From Acidimicrobiaceae bacterium (GTDB lineage: Bacteria > Actinomycetota > Acidimicrobiia > Acidimicrobiales > RAAP-2), in contig PMLV01000070.1 in the NCBI GenBank assembly GCA_003160635.1, positions 82,878-146,877 on the forward strand: a DNA stretch of 64,000 nucleotides, read 5' to 3'. Made by a program: the position numbers and the translations under genes. Shown piece by piece: positions 29,238 to 38,730 of the stretch. The notes under the pieces are model-generated. The model worked only from the letters and a program-made list of their open reading frames with translations, made no database searches and was not told where the DNA came from. Numbering within the stretch: the first letter of the stretch is position 1; each line of letters begins with the position of its first letter.

Positions 29238-29665
29238 GGGGTTGCCTCGGTTGTGGGCTGCCAGAACGGGAGGGCTATGCCGTCGACCTCGGCCGCGAAT
29301 GCCACCTCGACCCGCATGCCCACATGGACCTCATCGACGGAACACCCGATGATGTTTGACATCATGCGCGGGCCCTCATCGAGGTCGACCATTCCCACGA
29401 TGTATGGGACGAGCTTGTCGAAGGGGGGGGTGCGGCTCTGGTGCACGATCGTGTAGGTATAGATGGCACCCCGCCCGCTTGTCACCTTCCAGCCCGGCTC
29501 GCTCCCGCACGTCCGGCAGAGCGGTCCGGGGTGGAACTGTGCTTCTTGGCACTGCTCGCACCACTGGACGATCAGCTCGCCACGGGCGGCGGCGTCCCAG
29601 AACGGTTGGGTGGAGCTGTTGGGCGCTGGCAGGATGCGACCCTCGACGGGGGTATCTGCCGTCAT
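29234..29665 (-). CDS. DUF35 / Zn-ribbon OB-fold protein
   Basis: FWDAAARGELIVQWCEQCQEAQFHPGPLCRTCGSEPGWKVTSGRGAIYTYTIVHQSRTPPFD; ATG overlaps thiolase stop. Confidence 0.9.
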   Translation of the reverse strand: MTADTPVEGRILPAPNSSTQPFWDAAARGELIVQWCEQCQEAQFHPGPLCRTCGSEPGWKVTSGRGAIYTYTIVHQSRTPPFDKLVPYIVGMVDLDEGPRMMSNIIGCSVDEVHVGMRVEVAFAAEVDGIALPFWQPTTEATP

Positions 29666-30825
29666 GACTTCTCCTTGCCCAGAACGACGGTTCCCATGCA
29701 GGAAAGCTGACCGCCCGAGCCACATGCGACGGCGACCTCGGCGTCGGGCACCTGCACCGCGCCCGCTTGTCCGCGCAGCTGGCGCACCGATTCAATGAGC
29801 AGGAAGATGCCCCTCATGCCCGGATGGCACGACGACAGGCCCCCTCCATCGGTGTTGGTGGGGAGATCTCCGTCGTAGGTCAAGCGGTTCGCGTCGAGGA
29901 AGGGTCCGCCCTCTCCCTTCCTGGCGAAACCGAGGTCCTCCAACAACAGGAGGACGGTGATGGTGAAGCTGTCGTAGAGCATCAACATGTCGACGTCGGC
30001 CGGCGTGATCCCTGCCTTCTGGAAGGCGGCCGGTCCCGACTGTGCCGCGGCCGTGACGGTGAAGTCCGGCATGGCGCTGATATTCCAGTGCGTCTGGGCC
30101 GTCGCTGCACCCCGGACGTAGATCGGCGTCTGTCGGAGGTCACGCGCCCGTTCGGCCGTCGTCATGAGGACGGCGCCACCCCCGTCGGAGATAATGCAAC
30201 AGTCCAACATGTGCAGCGGGTCGGAGATCATCCGCGAGGCCAGGACGTCGTCGACGGTCAGGGGGTCGCGATACATCGCCAGTGGATTCTTGGCTGCGTT
30301 GGCGCGCATGTCGACCGCCACCCGCGCCAATTGCTCGGACGTGGTTCCGTATTGGTGCATGTGGCGGCGGGCCGCCAGCGCGTAGCCACTGACCAGGGGG
30401 CTGCCATAGGGCATCTCGAACTGGAGCGGACCGCCTTGGCGGTTCCCCGAGGTGTACAGCTGCGTGCCGAGCGTGCGACCCTGTTTGGAGAGAAGGTCCG
30501 AACCGTAGGTGATCAGGACCGTCTCGCAATCGCCGTGCTCGATCGCCGCCGCGGCGTGTTGGACGTAGAACTCGAACACGGTGCCTCCGGCGAAGGTGCC
30601 GTCGAGGTAGTTGTAGCGGATGCCGAGGATCTCGGCCATGGTCACTGCGTCGTCAATGCCGTAGGAGCCGAAGCACAGCAGTCCGTCGATGTCCGACTTC
30701 TGCACCCCGCTGTCGTCGAGGGCCCTTCGTATGGCGAGCCCATGGTGGGCCAGCGCGTCGAGCTGTGGGGTCTTGGGATAATCGCTCAAACCGATGCCCA
30801 CGATGGTCGGCGTCCGGTCGCCCAT
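29662..30825 (-). CDS. thiolase-like protein (SCP2/Ltp2-like; paralogue of 19616..20785)
   Basis: IVGIGLSDYPKTPQLDALAHHGLAIRRALDDSG..LYDSFTITVLLLLEDLGFARKGEGG. Confidence 0.9.
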   Translation of the reverse strand: MGDRTPTIVGIGLSDYPKTPQLDALAHHGLAIRRALDDSGVQKSDIDGLLCFGSYGIDDAVTMAEILGIRYNYLDGTFAGGTVFEFYVQHAAAAIEHGDCETVLITYGSDLLSKQGRTLGTQLYTSGNRQGGPLQFEMPYGSPLVSGYALAARRHMHQYGTTSEQLARVAVDMRANAAKNPLAMYRDPLTVDDVLASRMISDPLHMLDCCIISDGGGAVLMTTAERARDLRQTPIYVRGAATAQTHWNISAMPDFTVTAAAQSGPAAFQKAGITPADVDMLMLYDSFTITVLLLLEDLGFARKGEGGPFLDANRLTYDGDLPTNTDGGGLSSCHPGMRGIFLLIESVRQLRGQAGAVQVPDAEVAVACGSGGQLSCMGTVVLGKEKS

Positions 30826-30849
30826 GCGTCTCCTTATCTTCTCTTTAAA

Positions 30850-30863
30850 TGTTAATATTAACA
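30850..30863. promoter_or_regulatory. perfect 14-bp palindrome TGTTAATATTAACA, candidate operator over divergent promoters
   Basis: Self-complementary and AT-rich; between ATG 30825 (minus) and ATG 30867 (plus). Confidence 0.55.
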
Positions 30864-30866
30864 GGC

Positions 30867-32573
30867 ATGCCTGCGGAGGAACCGAGTTGGCGGGGCTCCG
30901 AAGACGGTCGGCAGACGCCGGCCTGCGGCGGAGAGATTAGCGTCGGTGCGTTCGTGCAATCTGTGGCGGAGCGCTTCGGCGAACATGAGGCAGTCGTCGA
31001 CGAGCATCGACGGCTCAGCTACCTCGGGCTGGCCCAGAGGGTGGACACCGTTGCTCGCGCGCTGGTGAGGGCGGGCGTGCGCAGCGGCAGCCGCGTTGCG
31101 CTCGTCATGGGGAACACCGTCGAGTTCGTAGAGTCCCTCTTCGCCGTCTGTGCCATCGGGGCGGTGGCCGTGCCGATCAACACGTTTGCCCTGGCCGACG
31201 AGAGACACTGGACCATCGCCCATTCCGATGCGGGCACGCTGGTGACGGCGTCCGAAATACGCGGGCACCGCTATCTGGCTGATCTCTTGGCGCACGCGCC
31301 GGCGCTCGCCAGGTGTGGGCGGGGTGAGCTGTACGTCCCCGAATTTCCCTCGTTGCGCGGTGTGGTGGTACTTGGTGAAGGCGGCGAGGCACCATGGTGC
31401 AGCGCGTGGGAGGACTTCCTCGTCGAGGGAGGAGAGGTGCCGATCGGGGTAGTCGACGCGTTGCGCGACGCCGTGCGTCCCGCGGATCAGGGCATGATCC
31501 TCTATACATCGGGGTCGACAGATCGGCCCAAGGCCGTCGTCCACCGGCAGCGCGCCTTCTGCATACAATCCCAACGTCTGGCCGAATTGATGCGCACCCG
31601 ACCCACAGACCGGGTCTGGAGCTCGCTGCCACTCTTCTGGACGGCGGGTCTCGTGATGGGTCTCGGCTCCACTATGGCGGCAGGCGCCACGACGGTCCTC
31701 CAAGAGTCGTTCGACCCGCCGCTCACACTCGATCTCCTCGAGCGCGAACGGGTGACCACAATCCATGCACCCCCGCATATCGCAGCCCGCCTGGCCGATC
31801 TACCGGATATCGGGCAGCGGGACCTTTCCCGACTCGTCCGGATGTCCGGCCGGAGCCCGCTCCCTGCGGTGCTGGGTCGGACCGGAAACGCCTGGGACCC
31901 CGTGGGGGCCTATGGCCTGAGCGAGACGTTCGCGGTGGTGACCGGCGTTCCGGCAGACGCCGACCCGGGCGACCGCGGGAGCAGCAAGGGGCCACTGCTG
32001 CCCGGGGTGAGAATCCGGATCGTCGGGCCCGATGGGGACGACCTGCCGACGGGCGAAGTGGGTGAGATCGCCGTGTGGGCGACCACCATGATGTGCGGCT
32101 ACCACAAGGCCGATCCGGGCGAAGGTTTTGACGACCGCGGCTATGTCAGAACGAAGGACGTCGGGTTTCTCGATGAAAAAGGGCTCTTGCACTGGGAGGG
32201 ACGTCAAACCGGCATCATACGAACCGGCGGCGTCAACGTCTCCTCCTACGAGGTGGAGATTGCACTCTCGACCTGGAAACGGGTCGAGCTCGCCCACGTC
32301 GTCGGCGTCGCGCATCCGACGCTCGGCGAGGAGATCGTGGCGCTGGTCGTGCCCCGTGACGAGGACCCCATCACCGCCGAGGACGTCCTGGCCCACTTGC
32401 GCTCCACGCTGGCCGCCTACAAGGTGCCGCGGCGGGTGCTCTTCGTGTCCGTCGAGGACTTCTCGATGACGGGGACGGACAAGGTGCGTGCTGAAGGCGC
32501 CCGTCAGCTGGCCGAGCGACTGCTGCAAACGGGAGCCCGGCCGGATGCAACGGGCAACGCCGCGGCGCAGTAA
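30867..32573 (+). CDS. AMP-dependent acyl-CoA synthetase/ligase
   Basis: MILYTSGSTDRPKAVVHRQRA; GAYGLSETFAVVTG; DRGYVRTKDVGFLDEKGLLHWEGR. Confidence 0.9.
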   Translation: MPAEEPSWRGSEDGRQTPACGGEISVGAFVQSVAERFGEHEAVVDEHRRLSYLGLAQRVDTVARALVRAGVRSGSRVALVMGNTVEFVESLFAVCAIGAVAVPINTFALADERHWTIAHSDAGTLVTASEIRGHRYLADLLAHAPALARCGRGELYVPEFPSLRGVVVLGEGGEAPWCSAWEDFLVEGGEVPIGVVDALRDAVRPADQGMILYTSGSTDRPKAVVHRQRAFCIQSQRLAELMRTRPTDRVWSSLPLFWTAGLVMGLGSTMAAGATTVLQESFDPPLTLDLLERERVTTIHAPPHIAARLADLPDIGQRDLSRLVRMSGRSPLPAVLGRTGNAWDPVGAYGLSETFAVVTGVPADADPGDRGSSKGPLLPGVRIRIVGPDGDDLPTGEVGEIAVWATTMMCGYHKADPGEGFDDRGYVRTKDVGFLDEKGLLHWEGRQTGIIRTGGVNVSSYEVEIALSTWKRVELAHVVGVAHPTLGEEIVALVVPRDEDPITAEDVLAHLRSTLAAYKVPRRVLFVSVEDFSMTGTDKVRAEGARQLAERLLQTGARPDATGNAAAQ

Positions 32574-32622
32574 TGTTCTCGGCGCATCAATATAAAGATA
32601 ATACGGCTGTCGGAAGGACAAC

Positions 32623-33804
32623 GTGAAATTCGGCATATTCTTCGAGCTGCAGATCCCTCGTCCATGGGACGAGGACAGCGAGTACCGGGTCCTCACCAAC
32701 GCGCTTGAACAAGCGGAGTTGGCGGATCGCCTGGGCTTTGACTACGTGTGGTGCACCGAGCACCACTTCATGGAGGAGTACGCCCATTCCTCCGCTCCAG
32801 AGGTTTTCCTGGGTGCACTGAGCCGTACGACGAAGAACATCAGGTTGGGTCACGGCATCGTGCAGCTGACGACCAACCATCCGGCCAATGTGGCCGAGCG
32901 GGTGTCGACGCTTGATCTGATCAGCAACGGCCGGGTCGAGCTCGGCCTTGGAGAGGGCGGGAGCACGACCGAGCTGCACCCCTTCGGTCGCCGGTTTCGT
33001 GACAAGCGCGAAGTGTGGGACGAGGCGGTGCAGGCGCTCATCCCCATGCTGAACGATTCACCTGAGGGCACCGAGTTCCACGGGAAGTACTTCGACTTCC
33101 CTCTGCGCAACGTCATCCCAAAGCCGCGCCAAAAGCCCCATCCTCCGCTGTGGGTGGCCTGCTCGCAGTACAAGACCATTGCGCGCGCCGGCTCGCTCGG
33201 CATGGGGGCGCTCGGTTTTCAGTTCCTGAGTGTCGAGGCCGCCGTGGCATGGGTCAACGCCTACTACGACGCGTACGTGAACAACCTGGACAAGCTGGCC
33301 GACTATCAGACCAATCCCAACATGGCCATGGTGAGCGCACTCATGTGCTCGACGTCCGACGAGGAAGCGCGTCGCCGGTCGGACGGGTGGTCGTTCTTCC
33401 AGTTCGCACTCGTCCATTACAACAAGGAGGGTCCGTTCGCTCCGGGCACCGTCAATCTCTGGGAGAAATACCTTGAGTGGCGGGAGGATCCCGAGGGGCA
33501 GAAGGTCTATTCGGATGGACTCATCGGCACGCCCGACCGGATCATCGAGCAACTTGACGAGTTCGCCAACGCGCACGTCGACCAGGTGATCCTGCTCACC
33601 CAGGCCGGCAAGAACACGCACGAGGACATCTGCGAGAGCCTCGAGTTGTTCGCAAAGGAAGTCATGCCCGAATTTCACGCGCGTGAGCCCGAACAGGCGG
33701 AGTGGAAGCGCAAGGTCTTGGCCGGTGAGATCCAGCTGGAACAGATCGACACGACGCCATTCCTCGGCCCCACGACACAGACGCCGAGCACACCGAAGAG
33801 CTAG
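32623..33804 (+). CDS. LLM-class flavin-dependent oxidoreductase
   Basis: MKFGIFFELQIPRPWDEDSEYR..CTEHHFMEEYAHSSAPEVFLGA; paralogue of 913..2160. Confidence 0.92.
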   Translation: MKFGIFFELQIPRPWDEDSEYRVLTNALEQAELADRLGFDYVWCTEHHFMEEYAHSSAPEVFLGALSRTTKNIRLGHGIVQLTTNHPANVAERVSTLDLISNGRVELGLGEGGSTTELHPFGRRFRDKREVWDEAVQALIPMLNDSPEGTEFHGKYFDFPLRNVIPKPRQKPHPPLWVACSQYKTIARAGSLGMGALGFQFLSVEAAVAWVNAYYDAYVNNLDKLADYQTNPNMAMVSALMCSTSDEEARRRSDGWSFFQFALVHYNKEGPFAPGTVNLWEKYLEWREDPEGQKVYSDGLIGTPDRIIEQLDEFANAHVDQVILLTQAGKNTHEDICESLELFAKEVMPEFHAREPEQAEWKRKVLAGEIQLEQIDTTPFLGPTTQTPSTPKS

Positions 33805-33977
33805 CGCCGCCGGGCGCGGAGTGCACCAGCGGACCGACCCCACCAGGGGGGCGGGCAGATCGGATTGCGCTGGTGCGCCTTCATTCTTACATAAAGTATG
33901 AACATACAAATGATAGGACCTTGATCACCGCCTCCGCTGACTTCATGTAGAAACACACGTAACGAAGGGGAGGGCTG

Positions 33978-35423
33978 ATGTACGTCGGGCAGACGATCGA
34001 CCGGGCAGTGGAATGGGTGCCGGACCGGATGGCGCTGGCGGTGGGGGACGAGCGCCTCACGTATGCCGCACTCGATGCGCTCGCACAGCGCTGCGCGGTG
34101 GCCTTGCATGCGGCGGGAGTGGGATCGGGAGACCATGTCGCGGTCGTCGACGGTGGCAGTCCGTTGGCCGTGGCCGCGATTCTCGGAGTCGCCCGGCTCG
34201 GTGCGGCATCTGCCCAGATGAACCCCGACCTCAAGCCCGGCGAGATGGCCGCCTTGTGCCAGATGATCGGCGCCCGCGTCGGGGTGGCCGGAAGGCATCA
34301 TCAGGCCACACTGGCCGCGGCACTGGGCGGCACCGTCGTGAGGGAGGAAGACATCGCCGGGGTGGCGGGACACCATGCGCTGCCGGATGTGTCGATCGAG
34401 GACGATTCCACGGGGCTCATCTTGTTCTCGAGCGGATCGACGGGACTCCCCAAACCGGTGTACATCAGCCATCGCACGGTCTCGGACCGGCTCGCGTATT
34501 ACGGGACGACCGTCGATCCGGCGGTGGATCCGCCCATCGACATGATGTCGGTGCCGCTCTTTCACATCGGCGGAACGCTGGGACTCCTCATCACCCTGCA
34601 TTCGGGGAGGTCGATGGTCATCCTGCCCCGTTTCGATGCCGGCGCATGGCTGCGCACGGTGGAGGAGTGCCGGGTCAGCCAGACATTCGTGGTACCCACG
34701 ATGTTGCGCCGGATCCTCGATCATCCGGAATTCGCCTCGCGGGACATCGGCAGCCTGAGGTCGCTGAGCTACGGCGCCGCGCCCGCCCTCCCCGATCTCA
34801 TCCGGCGGGCGGTGGCCGCCCTTCCCGAGGTCGATTTCTCCAACGTGTTCGGCCAGACAGAGACGTTGGGTGCCTATGCCGCTCTCTCGCCGGAGGACCA
34901 TCGTGCCGGCCGCAAGCTCGACTCGGTCGGCCGACCATTCCCCGGCGTCGAACTCCGCGTGGTCGACGTCGAGACGCAGGAAGACCTGGGTGTCGGGCAG
35001 ATCGGGGAGGCGGTCGTCCGGGCGGCCCAGAACATCACACGAGATTGGATGCCGACGGGGGACCTCGTCGCAATCGACGAGGAGGGCTATCTCTTCGTTA
35101 AGGGACGGGTGAAGGACACCATCAATCGGGGTGGGGAGAAGTTCGGCCCTGTCGAGATAGAGGCAGCGATCCGGACGCTTCGGGGAGTGGCCGAGGTGGC
35201 CGTGGCCGGCGTGCCCGACGAGGATTTGGGGGAGAGGGTCGGTGCGCTGATCGTCGGGGACGTGGGCCTGGAAGTGGACACGGTGAAGGCACACTGCCAG
35301 CAGGCGCTGGCCCGCTTCAAGGTTCCAGAGATCATCGTGTTCGTCGACGAACTGCCGTACAACCGCTATGGCAAGATTCCCCGCGCCGCCGTGGTCGAGG
35401 TGATCCGTTCCCACGCCGGCTAG
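33978..35423 (+). CDS. AMP-dependent acyl-CoA synthetase/ligase
   Basis: ILFSSGSTGLPKPVYISHRTV; TGDLVAIDEEGYLFVKGRVKDTINRGGEKFGPVEIE. Confidence 0.92.
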   Translation: MYVGQTIDRAVEWVPDRMALAVGDERLTYAALDALAQRCAVALHAAGVGSGDHVAVVDGGSPLAVAAILGVARLGAASAQMNPDLKPGEMAALCQMIGARVGVAGRHHQATLAAALGGTVVREEDIAGVAGHHALPDVSIEDDSTGLILFSSGSTGLPKPVYISHRTVSDRLAYYGTTVDPAVDPPIDMMSVPLFHIGGTLGLLITLHSGRSMVILPRFDAGAWLRTVEECRVSQTFVVPTMLRRILDHPEFASRDIGSLRSLSYGAAPALPDLIRRAVAALPEVDFSNVFGQTETLGAYAALSPEDHRAGRKLDSVGRPFPGVELRVVDVETQEDLGVGQIGEAVVRAAQNITRDWMPTGDLVAIDEEGYLFVKGRVKDTINRGGEKFGPVEIEAAIRTLRGVAEVAVAGVPDEDLGERVGALIVGDVGLEVDTVKAHCQQALARFKVPEIIVFVDELPYNRYGKIPRAAVVEVIRSHAG

Positions 35424-35436
35424 GGGCGCCGCTCCC

Positions 35437-35465
35437 TTGACTCCTTTTTTCTAGAAACCTACTAT
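35437..35465 (+). promoter_or_regulatory. promoter -35 TTGACT, 17 nt, -10 TACTAT, with palindrome TTTCTAGAAA (35448-35457) in the spacer
   Basis: Exact positions read from sequence; upstream of ATG 35513. Confidence 0.55.
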
Positions 35466-35512
35466 CAGCTAAAGGACAGCCGTCCCGTGACGGATGTGCG
35501 AGAGGGGGACCG

Positions 35513-36301
35513 ATGAGCAAGGTCGATGAGGAAGTTGCGATCCCGAGGCCCGCGAACTTCCCGAGCCCGCCCGTGTTCGAGACGGACGAGCAGGAACGCC
35601 TCTACCGCAAGCAACGTCTCGCCGCGGCATGTCGGTTGTTCGCCCATTTCGGATTCGACGAAGGGTTCGCCGGCCACATCACGGCGCGTGACCCGGGTCG
35701 CCCGGATGCATTCTGGGTCAACCCGGCCGGCTTGCACTTCGCCCATGTCAGGGCGTCGGATCTTCTCCTGGTGGACGCCAACGGAACCGTGGTGGAGGGA
35801 GACCGGCCTCTCAACCTGGCCGCCTTCGCCATTCATTCTCGCCTGCACAAGGCCCGTCCCGATGTGGTCGCGGCGGCGCACGCACATTCGATGTACGGCA
35901 AGGCGTGGTCGGCGGTCGGTGAGTTGCTGAGCCCGATCACCCAGGATGCCTGTGCCTTCTACAACGACCACGCGGTGGTCGACTACGGCGGAGTTGTCCT
36001 GACACCGGAGGAGGGCGACAGGCTCGCCGACTCGCTGGGGGATCGCAAGGCGCTCATTCTCAAGAATCACGGATTACTCACGGTGGGCAGGACGATCGAC
36101 GAAGCAGCCTGGTGGTTCATCTCCATGGAGCGCTGTTGTCAGGCCGAGGCCATCGCCCGCGGTTTGGGCACGGTGCAGCCACTCAGCGACGAGTTGGCCC
36201 GGGCCACGAGCGCCATGAATGGGGCCCCGCTGGCTGGTTGGTTCAGTTTCCAGCCCCTGTTCGACTTCATCGTCCAGCTGCAGCCCGATCTCCTGAATTA
36301 G
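35513..36301 (+). CDS. class II aldolase/adducin family protein
   Basis: FGFDEGFAGHITARDP..AAHAHSMYGKAWS..LILKNHGLLTVGRTIDEAAWWF. Confidence 0.9.
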   Translation: MSKVDEEVAIPRPANFPSPPVFETDEQERLYRKQRLAAACRLFAHFGFDEGFAGHITARDPGRPDAFWVNPAGLHFAHVRASDLLLVDANGTVVEGDRPLNLAAFAIHSRLHKARPDVVAAAHAHSMYGKAWSAVGELLSPITQDACAFYNDHAVVDYGGVVLTPEEGDRLADSLGDRKALILKNHGLLTVGRTIDEAAWWFISMERCCQAEAIARGLGTVQPLSDELARATSAMNGAPLAGWFSFQPLFDFIVQLQPDLLN

Positions 36302-36377
36302 CCCGATCTCTTGCATGAGGAGTCCGTCCGGAGCACCGGTTGGGGCATCTCCCGGATGAGCCGACAGAAAGGATGAT

Positions 36378-37328
36378 GTGAGTACGCCTGACGTCATGAG
36401 GGCAGTCGTCTTCCGGGGGATCGAGCACCTCGACGAGTCCAGCGTTGCCGTGCCCACGCCGTCCGATCACGAGGTCCTGGTGCGCGTGGCCTACTGCGGC
36501 GTGTGCGGCACGGACATCCACATCGTCTTCGGTGACGGTGGGTGGGGTGTTCCCGGCTCGATCTACGGCCACGAATGGTCGGGCGTCGTCGCCGCCGTCG
36601 GTGCCCGAGTAGGTCGTTGGAAGGTCGGCGACAAGGTCGTGGGGCCGGCATCGGGGGGATTTGCCGAATTCCTCAAGGAGCACGAGGACACGCTGTATCC
36701 CGTCCCGCCGGCAATGGACCTGCGTACCGCAGCGTTGGCCGAGCCCCTGGCGGTGGCGCTGCACGGCGTGACGCGTTCGGGCGCCACGGCTTCGGACCGG
36801 GTCCTCATCGCCGGCGGTGGTCCGATCGGGCTCTTGACGCTGGCCGCCCTACAGGCCCGGGGCCTGACGGATGTCACGGTGAGTGAGCCCGTTCCCGAGC
36901 GCCATGCCACGGTCGAACGCCTGGGGGCGACGGTCACCACGCCGGCGGAGCTGGAAGAGGTGAAGAGCTACCTGGACACCGTGTCGGCGCCGTACGACGT
37001 TGTGATCGAATGCTCGGGTACCGTGGCCGCCACCACCCAGGGCCTGACCCAACTCCGCCGAGGAGGGCGGTTGGTCATCGTCGGCAGCAACTTCGGCACG
37101 GTACCCCTGGATCCGCTGCGCGTGCTGGTGCAGGAGGCCGAGATCGTGGGATCGGCCGAACACGACGACCATGGTTTCGAGGATGCACTCGACCTGCTCT
37201 CCGACGACGCCTTTCCTCACGAGGTGCTCCTCGAACCGACCGACACCACGTTCGCCGGCCTCATGCCGCTCTTGCGCCAGATGAAGCGCGGCGCGGTAGC
37301 CGGCAAGCCCCTCGTCGTGAGCGCATGA
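36378..37328 (+). CDS. zinc-dependent MDR alcohol dehydrogenase lacking the structural-zinc lobe
   Basis: CGVCGTDIH, GHEWSG, GDKVVGPASGGFAEF (no CxxCxxCx7C), GGGPIGLL. Confidence 0.88.
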   Translation: MSTPDVMRAVVFRGIEHLDESSVAVPTPSDHEVLVRVAYCGVCGTDIHIVFGDGGWGVPGSIYGHEWSGVVAAVGARVGRWKVGDKVVGPASGGFAEFLKEHEDTLYPVPPAMDLRTAALAEPLAVALHGVTRSGATASDRVLIAGGGPIGLLTLAALQARGLTDVTVSEPVPERHATVERLGATVTTPAELEEVKSYLDTVSAPYDVVIECSGTVAATTQGLTQLRRGGRLVIVGSNFGTVPLDPLRVLVQEAEIVGSAEHDDHGFEDALDLLSDDAFPHEVLLEPTDTTFAGLMPLLRQMKRGAVAGKPLVVSA

Positions 37329-37386
37329 CGCTGCCATGTGATGGCCCATCGACGACCATGACGTATCAACGACAAGGAGAAGACGC

Positions 37387-37956
37387 GTGTTAGTGGTGCA
37401 CGAGGTTCACAGGGTAAAAGGTGCCTCAGTGGAGGAATTCGAGTCCACCACGCAGCAGTTCTGGAAGGCCGCGGCACCGCTCGGGGTGACCCCGGCGTGG
37501 TTCTTCGAGGTGTCGCACGGAACCGGCCCCTCGTACTGCGTCACCACCGGCCTGCGTCTCGCCGACTGGTCGGCGTGGGAGGACTACGCGCGGGCCGTGG
37601 CCTATGGCGAGCTCTCTGCTGTGACCGAAGAGCTCGATGCGACCAGGTACGACACCGAGTCGTCAGTCCTCGAGGTGCTGTCAGAGGTGCCTCCGGCGGC
37701 AGACGCCGCATCGCCCGGGCTGTGGGTGCAGCGGTTCATCCCACCCGATGCCGGCGGCGAGACGGCCATCGGTCAGCCTGGCCTCGTCATGCGCGGGTGC
37801 GTGGGGGGCTCGCCGGATGGCATCTCCATCTTGAGCAAGGAGTCTCCCGCCGCCGTGCTCGACATCTTGACCGGTGAGTCGGACACGAGTGATGTGCTGG
37901 GGAAGGCGGAGTCGACATGGGTACTGCGGCCTTCGTCGTGGTCCCCGCTGCAATAG
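37387..37956 (+). CDS. NIPSNAP-like / dimeric alpha-beta barrel protein
   Basis: MLVVHEVHRVKGASVEEFESTTQQFWKAAAPLGVTPAWFFEVSHGTGPSYCVTT; adjacent to similar gene. Confidence 0.5.
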   Translation: MLVVHEVHRVKGASVEEFESTTQQFWKAAAPLGVTPAWFFEVSHGTGPSYCVTTGLRLADWSAWEDYARAVAYGELSAVTEELDATRYDTESSVLEVLSEVPPAADAASPGLWVQRFIPPDAGGETAIGQPGLVMRGCVGGSPDGISILSKESPAAVLDILTGESDTSDVLGKAESTWVLRPSSWSPLQ

Positions 37957-37987
37957 AAGTCTCGTCGAGCCACGAAAGGGTGGAATT

Positions 37988-38689
37988 GTGATCCTGTTGC
38001 ACGAGACGTTCCAGATCGTCCACGGCGGATTGGACGAGTTCGAAGAGGCGTATTGGAACGAGGTGGCACCGAAGGTGCGGGCCATCGACGGGATCGAGCC
38101 CCTGTGGTTCCTGCGCCAGCGCACCGGCATCGAAGGGGAATTCGCCATCGCCCTGACCGCGCTGCGATCGGGAGAGGACCTCGGCACGTACACCCGCTGG
38201 ATCTCGGAAAGCGAGGGGGCGGCCTGGCGGGCCCGGTCGCAGGGTCTGACACATGCGTTCCAGCGCAAGGTTCTCCTGGCGGCCCCATGGTCACCGTTCA
38301 ACGAGTGGGACGAGCTGGCAACGGCTCTCGAGTCACGGGGGAACGGTCGCCGCATCTTCATGGAGGACACCGGCTGGCCGTACGTGAGCGTGGCCGACTA
38401 CGTGGACTTCCAACGCCGGGAGTACTGGGAGCCGCTGCAGAAGTGGGCCAGCTCGGGGGCGGCTGTCGTGAAGCTGTGGGGTTTCTTTCTGGTCGCGCCG
38501 GGGAGCGGCCACAGGCCAGAGGCCATCTTCCTCCAGGAGGTCATGAGCGACAGCGCCCTGGAGCGGTTGATCGGTGAGCCCGAAGTCTACGACCCCGACA
38601 CGTTCCCCGGTTCCTACATGGTGCAGGGGTTGACATACCGCGATCAGTGGAGGAGCCGATTGATGGTGGCTTCGCAGCCAAGGGACTGA
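37988..38689 (+). CDS. NIPSNAP-like / dimeric alpha-beta barrel protein
   Basis: GTG 37988; VILLHETFQIVHGGLDEFEEAYWNEVAPKVRAIDGIEPLWFLRQRTG. Confidence 0.55.
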   Translation: MILLHETFQIVHGGLDEFEEAYWNEVAPKVRAIDGIEPLWFLRQRTGIEGEFAIALTALRSGEDLGTYTRWISESEGAAWRARSQGLTHAFQRKVLLAAPWSPFNEWDELATALESRGNGRRIFMEDTGWPYVSVADYVDFQRREYWEPLQKWASSGAAVVKLWGFFLVAPGSGHRPEAIFLQEVMSDSALERLIGEPEVYDPDTFPGSYMVQGLTYRDQWRSRLMVASQPRD

Positions 38690-38730
38690 CGAACACAGGC
38701 CGAGTTGCAATCGAAAGTGAGGTAAGCCCG

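Noticed and set aside
33886-33977. AT-rich segment before the 33978 CoA ligase as a promoter/operator
   Set aside because: TTGATC is present, but no convincing -10 at proper spacing and no good palindrome; left unannotated.
33801-35414. 537-aa minus-strand ORF
   Set aside because: Antisense to the CoA ligase at 33978; His/Arg/Asp-rich shadow frame.
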